From the NCBI GenBank assembly GCA_902762795.1, contig CACWPM010000034.1, forward strand, positions 1-46,909: DNA of 46,909 nucleotides, read 5' to 3'. Shown here piece after piece: positions 33,119-43,081 of the stretch (positions within the stretch are counted from its first letter, which is position 1; each line of letters begins with the position of its first letter). The stretch comes from Fibrobacter succinogenes. Its GTDB lineage: Bacteria; Fibrobacterota; Fibrobacteria; Fibrobacterales; Fibrobacteraceae. The notes beneath the pieces were generated by a model. The model searched no databases and was not told the origin of the DNA. It worked only from the letters and a program-made list of their open reading frames with translations. A program made the position numbers and the translations under genes.

Positions 33119-33412
33119 AGCGACTCCTTTTTATAGTTTAAGATGTCAAACATTTTTTACACCGGTCCAACCAAATCCCCTAAGTTTCGCTAGACCTATA
33201 CCAAATATAGGTGGTTGGCGCTTTTTTTTTGATAAAAACGTAACATGAAAGAAAATAAACCGTTGAGAAAATTGCGAAAAGAAAATTTTACCAAAAATGG
33301 CCTTATTGATAAAAAATCCATGAAAAAACCTCGTTTTGGGGGGTGAAGATCCTCTATTTGGGGTAGATTAAGGTTGTAGAACTTGTCCATTCAGGTTGGA
33401 AAAGGAGAGTTT
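33119..33412. promoter_or_regulatory. Divergent CE1 / GH43 promoter region
   Basis: CCTATA-N5-TATAGG (33195-33211) nested in CCAACC...GGTTGG and followed by a T9 run looks like a terminator on the plus strand with no gene before it. TTGATAAAAAATCCATGA (33306-33323), 107 nt before the GH43 start, is one of the best copies of the shared motif and could also serve CE1, 188 nt away. Confidence 0.5.
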
Positions 33413-35716
33413 ATGGGATTGTTTTGTAAAATGGCAAAATCAGCCGCGTTTACGGTTTTGGCGGCTGCCGTTGTGAATAGTTTTGCTGTGTCGGTCAGTA
33501 ACCCGATTATGTACGTCGATAGCCCGGACCCGTCTATTGTCCGCGTTGACGATGCCTATTATATGGTGACGACGACCATGCATTTTGCGCCGGGCGTTCC
33601 CGTTTTCAAGAGCACGAACCTTTCGCAGTGGCGCACGGTGGGCTACGCTTACCAGACCCTCATCAACAATAACAATATGAACCTCAATGGCAGCTTGGAT
33701 GCGTACGGCAAGGGCTCGTGGGCATCGAGCATCCGCTATCGTGACGGGTTTTTCTATGTGCTGACCCCCTCTTATACCAGTAACAAGACGCACCTTTACA
33801 AGACCGCCGATATTGAAAATGGCCCGTGGTCCGAAGTGCAGCTCCCGTTCTATCACGACCCGTCGCTTTTCTTTGACGATGACGGCACGGCCTGGGTGTT
33901 CTTCGGCAGTGGCGACCAGATCAGCTACGTGCAACTCAATGACGATGCGAGCGGCGTTAAAGCTGGCGGCAAGAGCGGCAAGGTCGGCGGCGTGAGCGTC
34001 AACCAGGTGACGCACGCTTCTAATTACTATGTGCAGCAAGAAGGTTCGCACATGGAAAAGGTAAACGGCGAATACTACTTGTTCACGATTTCCTGGCCGT
34101 CGGGCGCCTGCCGTACCGAAATAGTTTACCGTTCCAAGAACCTTTTGGATGGTTTTAGCGGCAGAATTTTCCTCCAAGACAATGGCGTTGCCCAGGGCGG
34201 CATCTTTGACACTCCGGAAGGCGACTGGTATGCGCTTCTGTTCCGCGACTCTGGACCGGTAGGCCGTATGGCGCACCTCGTTCCGATGGTCTGGAAGGAC
34301 GGCTGGCCGGAACCGACGGGTGGAACCAAGAAAGCCCCTTCGACGTTGGATTTGCCGGAACCACAGGAGTCGGGCTACGGCATGGTGACAAGTGACGACT
34401 TTGATTCTGACGTGCTTCCGCTCGAATGGCAGTGGAACCATAACCCTGATAACAAGAACTGGTCTTTGACGGCGAATCCGGGATACTTGCGTATTACCAC
34501 GAGCCGCACGGATAGCCGTGTGCAGAATGCGAAGAATACGCTTACCCAACGTACTTTTGGCCCGAAGAGCTCTGGCAGAACGCTTGTGGATGGCAAGGGC
34601 ATGAAGGATGGCGACTTTGCAGGTCTTGTGGCTTTGCAGGATGACAAGGGCTTTGTCGCTCTCGCAAAAGAAGGCGGCAGCTACAAGGTCGTGATGTACA
34701 GCGGCAACGAAAAGAACGATACCCAGAAGGCAAGCGTCCCTATATCTGATTCCAAGGTTTATTTGCGCGTCGATTTTGACTTGCCGATCGATCGCGGTAC
34801 GGCAAGTTTCTACTACAGCACCGACGGAACGGAATGGAAGAAGATTGGCGAGAACGTCGGTCTCAGCTATTCGCTCCACATGTTCGTGGGCTATCGCTGG
34901 GGACTCTTCAACTTTGCGACCAAGACGGCTGGCGGTTATGCAGACTTCGACTGGTTCAAGGTCGGTACCGACTACAAGGATGAAATTTATCTGGGTTCTG
35001 CTCAGGACACGACTCCTCCGACTCCGTACAACGATGTCGCAGCGAAGATTCCGGGAAAAATCGAGGCTGAAAATTATGACGTGGGCAAGCCGAACCGCGC
35101 CTACTATGACAATGATGGCGACAACCAGGGTGGCGCCTATCGCGAAGAATCCGTCGATATCGTGCAGCTCGATTCCGCTGACAAGTCCAAAGGCTATGCG
35201 ATTGGCTACACCGGCGAAGGCGAATGGTTACGTTATACGGTGAATATCGCTGAGACGGGCGCCTACGAAGTAAAAGTGAACATGGCGACACCTTCCGAAA
35301 ATGCAGGCGTGAAGCTCTACATTGACGGTAAGGCGGTTACGGATGAAATTATTGCTGAGCAGAACGGTGAAAATGACTGGTCCACTTATTCTGTGGTTTC
35401 TGTCAAGACAACGGAAATCGCTGCCGGTGAACATGCGCTCAAGGTGGAAATCGTGGGCAACAACGTGAACGTCGATTGGTTGGATTTCTGCCTTGGCGAA
35501 TGTAAGACCGATAAAATTCAAGCCTTCCGTTATGGCATTGACGCCTCCAGAACCTACGGCGTCTACAGCTTGAATGGCAAGTTTGTCGGCCGTATCGATG
35601 CTTCGAACAGCTTCGATGTGCGTACGAAAGTGAATGCGCTAGTGAAACAGAGCGGGACCTATTTTGTGAAGTCGCTTAACAGCGGGCGTTCCTACCGCAT
35701 GTCTGTGACAAAGTAA
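33413..35716 (+). CDS. Secreted GH43 (beta-xylosidase type, with concanavalin-like domain) plus CBM6
   Basis: 767 aa from ATG 33413 (AAGGAG upstream; the frame is open to 33383). Signal peptide ends near SFA (25). The GH43 propeller (about 29-310) shows YVDSPDPS with Asp39, YHDPS with Asp149 and QQEGSHM with Glu210. The C-terminal concanavalin-like domain (about 325-525: SDDFDSDVLPLEWQWNHNPD, GDFAGLVALQDDKG, GYRWGLFNF) is typical of GH43 beta-xylosidase/arabinofuranosidase enzymes of the subfamily-12 type. CBM6 (about 545-685) and the shared tail (SYRMSVTK) follow. This would release xylose or arabinose from xylo-oligosaccharides; specificity cannot be fixed from sequence. Confidence 0.9.
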   Translation: MGLFCKMAKSAAFTVLAAAVVNSFAVSVSNPIMYVDSPDPSIVRVDDAYYMVTTTMHFAPGVPVFKSTNLSQWRTVGYAYQTLINNNNMNLNGSLDAYGKGSWASSIRYRDGFFYVLTPSYTSNKTHLYKTADIENGPWSEVQLPFYHDPSLFFDDDGTAWVFFGSGDQISYVQLNDDASGVKAGGKSGKVGGVSVNQVTHASNYYVQQEGSHMEKVNGEYYLFTISWPSGACRTEIVYRSKNLLDGFSGRIFLQDNGVAQGGIFDTPEGDWYALLFRDSGPVGRMAHLVPMVWKDGWPEPTGGTKKAPSTLDLPEPQESGYGMVTSDDFDSDVLPLEWQWNHNPDNKNWSLTANPGYLRITTSRTDSRVQNAKNTLTQRTFGPKSSGRTLVDGKGMKDGDFAGLVALQDDKGFVALAKEGGSYKVVMYSGNEKNDTQKASVPISDSKVYLRVDFDLPIDRGTASFYYSTDGTEWKKIGENVGLSYSLHMFVGYRWGLFNFATKTAGGYADFDWFKVGTDYKDEIYLGSAQDTTPPTPYNDVAAKIPGKIEAENYDVGKPNRAYYDNDGDNQGGAYREESVDIVQLDSADKSKGYAIGYTGEGEWLRYTVNIAETGAYEVKVNMATPSENAGVKLYIDGKAVTDEIIAEQNGENDWSTYSVVSVKTTEIAAGEHALKVEIVGNNVNVDWLDFCLGECKTDKIQAFRYGIDASRTYGVYSLNGKFVGRIDASNSFDVRTKVNALVKQSGTYFVKSLNSGRSYRMSVTK

Positions 35717-35753
35717 TTTAAAAAGACTTAAATCATAATTCCTCATACTCTTG

Positions 35754-35777
35754 GAGGTGCGAAAGCACCTCTTTTTT
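35754..35777 (+). terminator. Terminator after GH43
   Basis: GAGGTGC, loop GAAA, GCACCTC, T6. Confidence 0.92.
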
Positions 35778-35848
35778 GCTTTTTTATGTTTCGTGAAGGT
35801 CCTTTTAGGATCGCTTGCGCACAGTCTATTTATTCCGGCTCGCCATGG

Positions 35849-35866
35849 ATAATATGTCAAGGAAAA
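35849..35866 (-). promoter_or_regulatory. TTGA-N6-ATCCA motif in reverse orientation before GH27
   Basis: On the minus strand it reads TTGACATATTATCCATGG, roughly 70-85 nt before the GH27 start. Orientation independence argues for an operator rather than a core promoter element. Confidence 0.5.
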
Positions 35867-35932
35867 TGCATGGGGACCGTTAAACTTTTTTTGTTTTAGA
35901 GTTTACTTTCACGATTAGGAACAGGAGTGCCT

Positions 35933-37855
35933 ATGTTTGGTTTTAAGAAAAAAGGCGGTTGCAGGCTTGGTGTGTTGGCTACCATGGCTTTAGCGGGTTT
36001 GGTGGGTTCGGCTTTTGCGAGTGCCGACACTTTGGTGCTTACCCCCCCGCTGGGGTGGAATAGCTGGAATGTATTCCACGAAAATATCAACGAAAACCAG
36101 ATCAAGGAAATTGCCGATGCGATGGTCTCTTCGGGCTTGAAAGACGCTGGCTACGTTTTCCTTAACCTTGACGATAACTGGATGGATACCAAGCGCGATT
36201 CCAAGGGTAACCTGACGCACAATCCGAAGACTTTCCCGAGTGGCATGAAGTCCATCGCCGATTACGTGCATTCGAAAGGCTTGAAGTTCGGTCTTTATGG
36301 CGACCGCGGTAAACGTACCTGCCACCATTACAATAGCAACTGGTCGAGCGAAAGCGGCTCTTACATGCACGAAGAACAGGATGCCAAACAGCTTGCCGCA
36401 TGGGGTGTGGACTACTGGAAGTACGATAACTGCGACCCGGCACAGGGTTCTAACCAGCAGGAAGATTACACCCGCATGTCCAAGGCGCTCCGCAATTCCG
36501 GACGCGACATCGTGTTCAGTATTTGCGCCTGGGAATACAAGGACTGGATGCCTGCCATCGCTAACCTTTGGCGTACCACTTTCGATATCGGCCCCGAATG
36601 GATTTCGACCTCGTGGTACCGCGGCGTCTATGAAATTATCGATGCAAACGACAAGTACTGGAAAATTGCAAAGCCCGGTCACTGGAATGACCCGGACATG
36701 CTCGAAGTGGGCAACAGGGGCCTCTCTTACGAAGAACAAAGGTCCCAGATGACGATGTGGTCCATCATGGCTGCCCCTATCATGATTAGCTCCGATGTCC
36801 GCAATATGTCTGACCAAGTCAAGGAACTTTATCTGAATAAGGATATGATTGCCATCAACCAGGATTCCTTGGGCGTTCAGGGACACCGCGTTTCTAACGT
36901 GAACGGTAAGCAGATTTGGACCAAGCCTTTGCAGAACGGCGACATTGGCGTGGCTCTCCTCAATAACAATTCTTCTACCCAGACTGTTGAATGCAATTTT
37001 GCAGACATTGGCGTGGAGGGCGAAGTCGAAGTTCGTGATGCATGGCAGAAGAAGGATCTGGGCGCACGTACCAGCGTTTCCATTGAACTCCCGGCTCACG
37101 GTTCCGCGTTGCTCCGCCTGATTACTAAGCCGGTTCCGCGCGAACCGTTCAAGGGTAAACCTCTCGACATTCCGGGCAAGATCGAGATGGAAGATTTCGA
37201 CATTAGCGGTGTGGGCAAGGGCAACACCAGTTATAACGAACTGGATTCAGAAGACCATGGCGCCGGAGAAGGTGGCACGAGTTACCGCGCGGGTACTGGT
37301 GTCGATATCTACAAGAAGGCGACCGGATACATCGTTGGCTACAACCAAGCTGGCGAATGGCTCGAATACACCGTGAAGGTTGCCGAAACGGGTACTTACA
37401 CCATGAAGGCATCCGTGGCTTCGGCGAACAATACGTCTAGTTTCAAACTCTCGATGGATGGAAAGGACATCACCGAAGAAATTGCCGTCCCGCAGGCTAG
37501 TTCCGGCGAAGACAATTTCGACGAATACAACGCAGTTGAAGCCAATGTGAGTCTGACCGAAGGCGAACACATTCTCCGCTTTACGGTTACTGGCGACTGG
37601 ATGGACATCGACTACATCGAGTTCTGCAAGGAATCCTGCGATGAAAAAGTGGGGCTTGCTCATGTTCGCATGACGACGTTTGAATCCGAAAATTCGTTTA
37701 ACGTGTTCAGCGCTACCGGTAAACACCTCGGACGCGTTGACATGAACGGAGCAAGTGTGGGCGCATCCCTCAAAAAGGCGGGCTTTGCTCGTGGCGTGTA
37801 CATGGTTCGATCCATCGGTGGCGACAGAATCCATCGCGTGAAAGTCGCGAAGTAA
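35933..37855 (+). CDS. Secreted GH27 alpha-galactosidase with CBM6
   Basis: 640 aa from ATG 35933 (AGGAG five bases upstream; a GTG at 35927 is possible). Signal peptide about 1-31. The GH27 barrel (about 36-310) shows LTPPLGWNSWN, LDDNWM, LKFGLYGDRG and DYWKYDNC with nucleophile Asp165. LWRTTFDI carries acid/base Asp218, and WNDPDMLEVGN is conserved. A C-terminal beta-domain (about 315-400) ends before CBM6 (about 410-560: IPGKIEMEDFD, VGYNQAGEWLEYTV, MDIDYIEF). The tail ends HRVKVAK. It hydrolyses terminal alpha-galactosyl residues, such as those on galactomannan or galactosylated xylan. Its CBM6 is closer to that of the first GH43 (same YKKATGYIVGYNQAGEWLEY core) than to the others. Confidence 0.93.
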   Translation: MFGFKKKGGCRLGVLATMALAGLVGSAFASADTLVLTPPLGWNSWNVFHENINENQIKEIADAMVSSGLKDAGYVFLNLDDNWMDTKRDSKGNLTHNPKTFPSGMKSIADYVHSKGLKFGLYGDRGKRTCHHYNSNWSSESGSYMHEEQDAKQLAAWGVDYWKYDNCDPAQGSNQQEDYTRMSKALRNSGRDIVFSICAWEYKDWMPAIANLWRTTFDIGPEWISTSWYRGVYEIIDANDKYWKIAKPGHWNDPDMLEVGNRGLSYEEQRSQMTMWSIMAAPIMISSDVRNMSDQVKELYLNKDMIAINQDSLGVQGHRVSNVNGKQIWTKPLQNGDIGVALLNNNSSTQTVECNFADIGVEGEVEVRDAWQKKDLGARTSVSIELPAHGSALLRLITKPVPREPFKGKPLDIPGKIEMEDFDISGVGKGNTSYNELDSEDHGAGEGGTSYRAGTGVDIYKKATGYIVGYNQAGEWLEYTVKVAETGTYTMKASVASANNTSSFKLSMDGKDITEEIAVPQASSGEDNFDEYNAVEANVSLTEGEHILRFTVTGDWMDIDYIEFCKESCDEKVGLAHVRMTTFESENSFNVFSATGKHLGRVDMNGASVGASLKKAGFARGVYMVRSIGGDRIHRVKVAK

Positions 37856-37879
37856 ATTTCTCCTCAAAACACAATCAAA

Positions 37880-37911
37880 ATGTCTCGCACGCATGTGAGG
37901 CATTTTTTTTA
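37880..37911 (+). terminator. Terminator after GH27
   Basis: ATGTCTCGCA, loop CGCA, TGTGAGGCAT (two G-T pairs), T8. Confidence 0.88.
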
Positions 37912-38205
37912 TATAGTTTTGTTTTAATTTATTTGTAGTAATGCGAAAATTTTTAAAGAAATTTGTATGCTTTTTGGGGTAAAATGCGCACAAATTAAAA
38001 GATTGATGTGTTTATTTGGTCTTGTAGAATACTTGAAGCTGCGTTTTCTTTCATGACCGATTGCGGATTGCCAACGGCTAATGAACAGTCATGGATAAAC
38101 AGTCCACAAATTCTTGTTTCAAACCATAAAAATGTAAGCTTTTCAAGAATAATTTTAGAGTGTTGTTAGGGTGAACTATGTTTGGTTTTTTAAGTGAGGT
38201 TAGGT
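37912..38205 (+). promoter_or_regulatory. Upstream region of the GH141-like gene
   Basis: AT-rich. It contains a near match to the shared motif in reverse orientation (minus strand TGGACTGTTTATCCATGA, about 38089-38106), about 100 nt before the start. No gene is seen. Confidence 0.35.
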
Positions 38206-40806
38206 ATGAGTTTCAAAACATTAAGTCGATGGACTGCGATGTCCGTGTTTTTTCTTGGAGCCGCTGTCGCAAACTCAGCTGATCAGGCTACTTTCTATGT
38301 TGCGCCGAATGGTAGCGATTCCAACAAGGGTACCGAAGAGGCCCCTTTCAGAACGATTACGCAGGCGCAAAAGGCTGTACGTGCTATTAACGGCACGATG
38401 ACAGGCGATATTTCGGTCATTCTCCGTGGCGGTACTTATCAGCTCCCGGCTACTGTTAATTTCACCGAGGCTGACGGTGGTAAAAACGGTTTTTACGTCC
38501 GCTACAAGGCTTATCCTAACGAAACTCCGCTTGTCACGGGCGGTATCCCGATGACTGGTTGGGCTATTCACGATGAAAAGAACAACATTTGGAAAGTCGA
38601 AGGTGTTGATGCCCGTTTTCGTCAAATGTACGTGAACGGCAAGAAGGCTATTCGCGCCCGTATGCCAAACCTCAAGGATAATGGCGATCACAATTTCTTC
38701 CGCTTGAATAAAGTTGATTCTGCCGGCTGTGGCTTCCTTGTGAACAACAGCGATATCGGCTCCGCAAATTGGAAAAATTTGAATAAAGTAGAAATGCACT
38801 TGATGATTGCATGGGCGGAAAGCATTCTACGTTTGGACAAGGTTACGAATAACGGTAACGTTTCGAAAATTGATATTCAGGATCCTGAAAAGACAAAACT
38901 TTTCAAGCGCAAATATCCGATGCTTGGCACAGCTTTCATGAGTAACCCGCCGAAGCAGCAAGTTTACTACCTCGAGAATGCTTACGAATTTATCGACCAG
39001 CCGGGTGAATGGTATTTGGATGAAACGTCCAATACGCTTTACTACAAGGCTCGCGAAGGCGAAAACATGGCTACTGCAAATGTTGTCGCGCCGCGCATCA
39101 ACACGCTTTTCAGCATTCTTGGCAAGGACACTAAGAACAAAGTTGGCTACATGTCGTTCGAGGGCATTACATTTGCGCATTCCAACTACTTGCGTCCGAG
39201 TGAAGAAGGTTTCATGGATTTGCAGGCAAGCATGTTCAATATCGATGTCCTCGAAGAAAACGGTCGCCTTGGCAGTAACAAGTTCCTTCTATGGCGTCCG
39301 GATGCAGGTTTCCGTGTTGAAAATGCGCACCACATGAAAATCAAAAATTGCACGTTTACGCAGATGGCCGCGACAGGTCTTGATATGGTTTCCGGTACAA
39401 ACGATGATGTGGTTGAAGGCAACGTTTTCTACGAGATTGGTGCAAGTGGCATTATGCTTGGCAAGTTCTCTCAGGACTCCCTCACTGAAATTCACATCCC
39501 GTACAATCCGACCGACAAGGATGAAATCAGCACTCGCGATACGCTACGCTACAACCTTATCACCAATGTCACTAACGAACATCAGGGCGCTGTGGGTATC
39601 GGCGCTGGCTATCCGCGCTATGTCGTGATTGAAAATAACGAAGTGTCTTATACAAACTATTCCGGCATCTCTGTGGGCTATGGCTGGACCAAGCAGCAGA
39701 CTGCCATGACGAATAACAAGATTAATAGAAATAACATCCATCACATATCTCGTTTGCTTTGCGACTCCGGTCCGATTTACACTTTGAGTAATCAGGGAAC
39801 GGGAAGTGAAATCAAGGAAAACTATCTCCATGATTATGGTGGATCTGATTGGGCCGATTACTGGGTTCTCCCGATTTATCTCGATGAAGGTTCTAGCGGT
39901 TTCGCTGTTGAAAATAATTCTTACAAGAATGCACCGACTGGCGTTGGTCGAAATGTTCCGGGTGAATTTACCGAAAAAAACAACAATGGGTATATAGCTT
40001 CTGTTGCTGAAGCGGCCGGCCTTCAAGGTGAATTCAAAAACATCGGGGACCGCATCAACACCATCCCGCTTCCGGATTTCTCCAACGTGGTTCCGCAGGC
40101 TCCTTTTGTTGAAAACATGACGATTCCGGGTACCGTTGAAATGGAAAACTACGATGAAGGAGGCCAAAGCGTTTCCTTCAACGACAAGGACTTTGTGAAC
40201 GAAGGCGGTGTCTACCGCGAAGATGGCGTGGACATTACGTTAATCGATTCTACCGACAAGACAAAGGGCTACGCTGTAGGATACACGCAGGCTGGTGAAT
40301 GGATGGAATATACTGTGAACGTGTCTGCCGCCGGCGAGTATGCGTTCCTTGCAAATGTGGCGACGGGCCTTGAAGGTGCAAGTTTTCAGCTCTTCATGGA
40401 TGGCAAGGCCATCAGTGATACGATTGTTGCGCCGAAGGGCGAAGACTGGAATACTTACGGCTTTGTCGATGGGAAGACGACCGCTCTTGAAGCTGGCGAG
40501 CATGTACTTCGCGTGTCGATCACGGGTAGCTATTTGAATATGGACTGGATTAAGTTTGGCAAGAGTAAAGATGAACTCGTCTCCCTCAAACCAAACGCTC
40601 GCTATGGCTTGAATATGGATGTTTCCCGTAACACTACGCTAAATGTCTTTGATATTCGCGGTCATCATTTGGGCTCAATCTGCATGATGGGTATCCCTAC
40701 GGCAACCTCAGTGATGCAGCAATTGCATGCAAGGAATTTTAAGTCGGGTGTCTATTTTGTTCAAAGCGTGAACAAAGCGTTTGGCAAAATGATTCAGGTA
40801 AAGTAA
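38206..40806 (+). CDS. Secreted right-handed beta-helix enzyme, GH141-like, with CBM6
   Basis: 866 aa from ATG 38206 (GAGG upstream; a GTG at 38194 is possible). Signal peptide ends near NSA (25). The region about 28-620 is a parallel beta-helix with the opening FYVAPNGSDSNKGTEEAPFR, then ILRGGTYQL, YKAYPNETPLVTGG and RQMYVNGKKAIRARMP, which fits GH141. That family includes a rhamnogalacturonan-II fucosidase and a clostridial xylanase. In this setting a xylan-directed activity is plausible but unproven. CBM6 (about 640-775: IPGTVEMENYD, VGYTQAGEWMEYTV, LNMDWIKF) and the shared tail (MIQVK) follow. Only 19 nt separate it from the next GH43 gene, so they form an operon. Confidence 0.8.
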   Translation: MSFKTLSRWTAMSVFFLGAAVANSADQATFYVAPNGSDSNKGTEEAPFRTITQAQKAVRAINGTMTGDISVILRGGTYQLPATVNFTEADGGKNGFYVRYKAYPNETPLVTGGIPMTGWAIHDEKNNIWKVEGVDARFRQMYVNGKKAIRARMPNLKDNGDHNFFRLNKVDSAGCGFLVNNSDIGSANWKNLNKVEMHLMIAWAESILRLDKVTNNGNVSKIDIQDPEKTKLFKRKYPMLGTAFMSNPPKQQVYYLENAYEFIDQPGEWYLDETSNTLYYKAREGENMATANVVAPRINTLFSILGKDTKNKVGYMSFEGITFAHSNYLRPSEEGFMDLQASMFNIDVLEENGRLGSNKFLLWRPDAGFRVENAHHMKIKNCTFTQMAATGLDMVSGTNDDVVEGNVFYEIGASGIMLGKFSQDSLTEIHIPYNPTDKDEISTRDTLRYNLITNVTNEHQGAVGIGAGYPRYVVIENNEVSYTNYSGISVGYGWTKQQTAMTNNKINRNNIHHISRLLCDSGPIYTLSNQGTGSEIKENYLHDYGGSDWADYWVLPIYLDEGSSGFAVENNSYKNAPTGVGRNVPGEFTEKNNNGYIASVAEAAGLQGEFKNIGDRINTIPLPDFSNVVPQAPFVENMTIPGTVEMENYDEGGQSVSFNDKDFVNEGGVYREDGVDITLIDSTDKTKGYAVGYTQAGEWMEYTVNVSAAGEYAFLANVATGLEGASFQLFMDGKAISDTIVAPKGEDWNTYGFVDGKTTALEAGEHVLRVSITGSYLNMDWIKFGKSKDELVSLKPNARYGLNMDVSRNTTLNVFDIRGHHLGSICMMGIPTATSVMQQLHARNFKSGVYFVQSVNKAFGKMIQVK

Positions 40807-40825
40807 AAAAAGAGTGGGGTGCCTT

Positions 40826-42904
40826 ATGAAACTGACAAATAAATTATTGCTCGCATTTGGTCTTGGGATAGTCTCCAATGCATTTGCGGAAAACCCGATT
40901 ATCCAGACATACTATTCGCCTGACCCTGCTCCGGTTGTGTTTGGCGATACGGTCTGCGTGTATACCGGTAACGATGAAGGTGGTCACTTCTTTACCATGC
41001 ATGGCTGGCGTGTTTCTTGCACTACGGATATGGTAAACTGGACCGATCGCGGAACGCTTATTCTTTCGAACGAAAGCTTTGGCGGCAATGCCAAGAAAAA
41101 CGGGGACTGGGCTGCACAAGTCATTCGTCGTAATGGCAAGTATTATTATTACGTGACCGTAGAATCGACTCGTGGTGGACGCGCTATCAATGTGGCTGTG
41201 GCCGATAAGCCGGAAGGTCCGTTCAAGGATGCACGCAACGGGCAGCATTTGGCTGGCCCGAACTGGGATTACATTGACCCGACTGTTTGGATTGACGATG
41301 ACGGACAAGCTTATCTGTACTGGGGCAATCCGAAACTTTATTACGCGAAGCTCAAGGAAAACATGATTGAGTTTGATGGCGATATTAAAGTGACGGACAT
41401 GAGCCGCGGTTTCTCGCCGAACGGAAGTTCTGTCTATACTGAAGGTCCGTGGATTCACAAACGCGGCAAAAAGTATTACATGATTTACGCATCTCATGGT
41501 GTGCCGGAAAAGATCTCGTATTCGACCAGCGATTCTCCGACGGGACCATGGTCGTGGGGCGGCATCATCATGGATCAGGGCAACAACACGGCATTCACAA
41601 ATCATTCCGGCCTCATCGATTTCAAGGGACGCAGCTTCTTCTTCTATCATAACCAGAAGAATGTGAGTGGCGGTGGCTATAGCCGTTCTACCGCAGTCGA
41701 AGAATTTACTTGGAATGAAGATGGAACTATTCCGACCATCAAATCGACCGATAATGGCGTTGTCAAGCCGATCAAGAATCTCGATCCGTTCGAACGCGTC
41801 GAAGCCGAAACGAAATCTTGGGTTGGCGGCATTGCAGTCGATAAACCGCGCGATCCCGAAGGCGGCAATTACACTATTATCAATCATGTGGCTAAGGAAG
41901 GCGATAATGTCTACCTCACCAACATGGGTTCGAGCTTCTACACAAAGGTTCGCTCCGTGGATATGGGCGATGGCGCAGATAAGATTATCGTTTGCACGAG
42001 AGGCAAGGCTGGCAAAATCGAACTCCACGCTGGAAAACAGGACGGTGCAACACTTGCGACTATTGATGTGCCGGCAAGCGACAGCTGGCAAGAAAGTTCT
42101 TTCGATTTAAAGGATGCCGCTGGCGTTGAAGATTTGTTCTTCGTTGTCAAACAGGGCGGTTTTGATTTCGATTATTGGTACATGGAAAGTGAAAAGACGG
42201 CTGTTCCGCAGGAACCGTTCAAGGGCGTTGCCTCTGCAATTCCGGGCAAGATTGAAGCTGAAGATTATGATAAGGGAGGCCACAACAAGGCTTTCTACGA
42301 TAATGATCGTGATAACAAGGGCGGTTTCTATCGCGAAGACGAAGTCGATATCGTGGCTCTCGATTCTGCCGATACTTCCAAGGGTTACGCGTTAGGTTAT
42401 ACCGAAGACGGCGAATGGGTGGAATACACCGTCAATAACGAAGCCGCTTCTGAATACACCATCAAGCTGAACGTGGCTACAGCTTCTGAAGATGTCGGTG
42501 TCCAGTTCTTCATTGATGACAAAGAAATCACTGATGTCATCAAGGCTCCGCAAGGTGACGATTGGGCGACATACGGCGAAGTGACTGCAACGACGAAGGA
42601 AATCCCGAAGGGTGAACATGTACTTAAAATGAAAATTGTCGGCAACTTTGTGAACGTGGATTGGTTCAAGTTCTGCAAGGAAGCTGACTGCAAGGATAAC
42701 GTGGGCTTCCGCACGGCTCGTGTGAATCTTCAAATCCCGGAAAAGATTTACTCCGTATTCGGCATGACCGGAAAATTCCTCGGTAACGTCGATGTGAATG
42801 GTCAGAGCATCGCCAGGTCCATCCGCTCCGCAGGCTTTGTGCCTGGTGTGTATATGGTGCGCGGTCTCGGTCATTCCAAGACCTTCCGCGTGCTGGTAAA
42901 ATAG
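40826..42904 (+). CDS. Secreted GH43 enzyme with two beta-sandwich modules (CBM6)
   Basis: 692 aa from ATG 40826 (GTGGGG upstream). Signal peptide 1-21 (NAFA-ENP). GH43 domain about 22-320: YYSPDPAP with Asp33, YIDPTVWIDDDG with Asp151 and YTEGPWIHKRG with Glu206; also HGWRVSCTTDMVNWTDRG, typical of arabinoxylan arabinofuranohydrolase and related subfamilies. A first beta-sandwich (about 330-460: FERVEAETKSWVGGI, ADKIIVCTRGKAGKIELHAG) is CBM6-like. The second (about 470-620: IPGKIEAEDYD, LGYTEDGEWVEYTV, VNVDWFKF) is a canonical CBM6. The tail ends FRVLVK. Second gene of the GH141-GH43 operon; it probably debranches arabinose. Confidence 0.9.
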   Translation: MKLTNKLLLAFGLGIVSNAFAENPIIQTYYSPDPAPVVFGDTVCVYTGNDEGGHFFTMHGWRVSCTTDMVNWTDRGTLILSNESFGGNAKKNGDWAAQVIRRNGKYYYYVTVESTRGGRAINVAVADKPEGPFKDARNGQHLAGPNWDYIDPTVWIDDDGQAYLYWGNPKLYYAKLKENMIEFDGDIKVTDMSRGFSPNGSSVYTEGPWIHKRGKKYYMIYASHGVPEKISYSTSDSPTGPWSWGGIIMDQGNNTAFTNHSGLIDFKGRSFFFYHNQKNVSGGGYSRSTAVEEFTWNEDGTIPTIKSTDNGVVKPIKNLDPFERVEAETKSWVGGIAVDKPRDPEGGNYTIINHVAKEGDNVYLTNMGSSFYTKVRSVDMGDGADKIIVCTRGKAGKIELHAGKQDGATLATIDVPASDSWQESSFDLKDAAGVEDLFFVVKQGGFDFDYWYMESEKTAVPQEPFKGVASAIPGKIEAEDYDKGGHNKAFYDNDRDNKGGFYREDEVDIVALDSADTSKGYALGYTEDGEWVEYTVNNEAASEYTIKLNVATASEDVGVQFFIDDKEITDVIKAPQGDDWATYGEVTATTKEIPKGEHVLKMKIVGNFVNVDWFKFCKEADCKDNVGFRTARVNLQIPEKIYSVFGMTGKFLGNVDVNGQSIARSIRSAGFVPGVYMVRGLGHSKTFRVLVK

Positions 42905-42932
42905 AATTTAGGTTATATGTACTTGGGATGTG

Positions 42933-42959
42933 ATGGCGACCTTCGGGTCGCCATTTTTT
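42933..42959 (+). terminator. Terminator of the GH141-GH43 operon
   Basis: ATGGCGACC, UUCG tetraloop, GGTCGCCAT, T-run: a very stable hairpin. Confidence 0.94.
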
Positions 42960-43081
42960 ACTCTTGTCGCGCCGGATTTATTCCATGATAGTTTTTTTAA
43001 TATTGTCAAAAAAAACATGTGTTTTTACTTGGAACATTCCGGGTTGTAATAAACAAAAACTCTTTCCAATGTGTTCGACCT

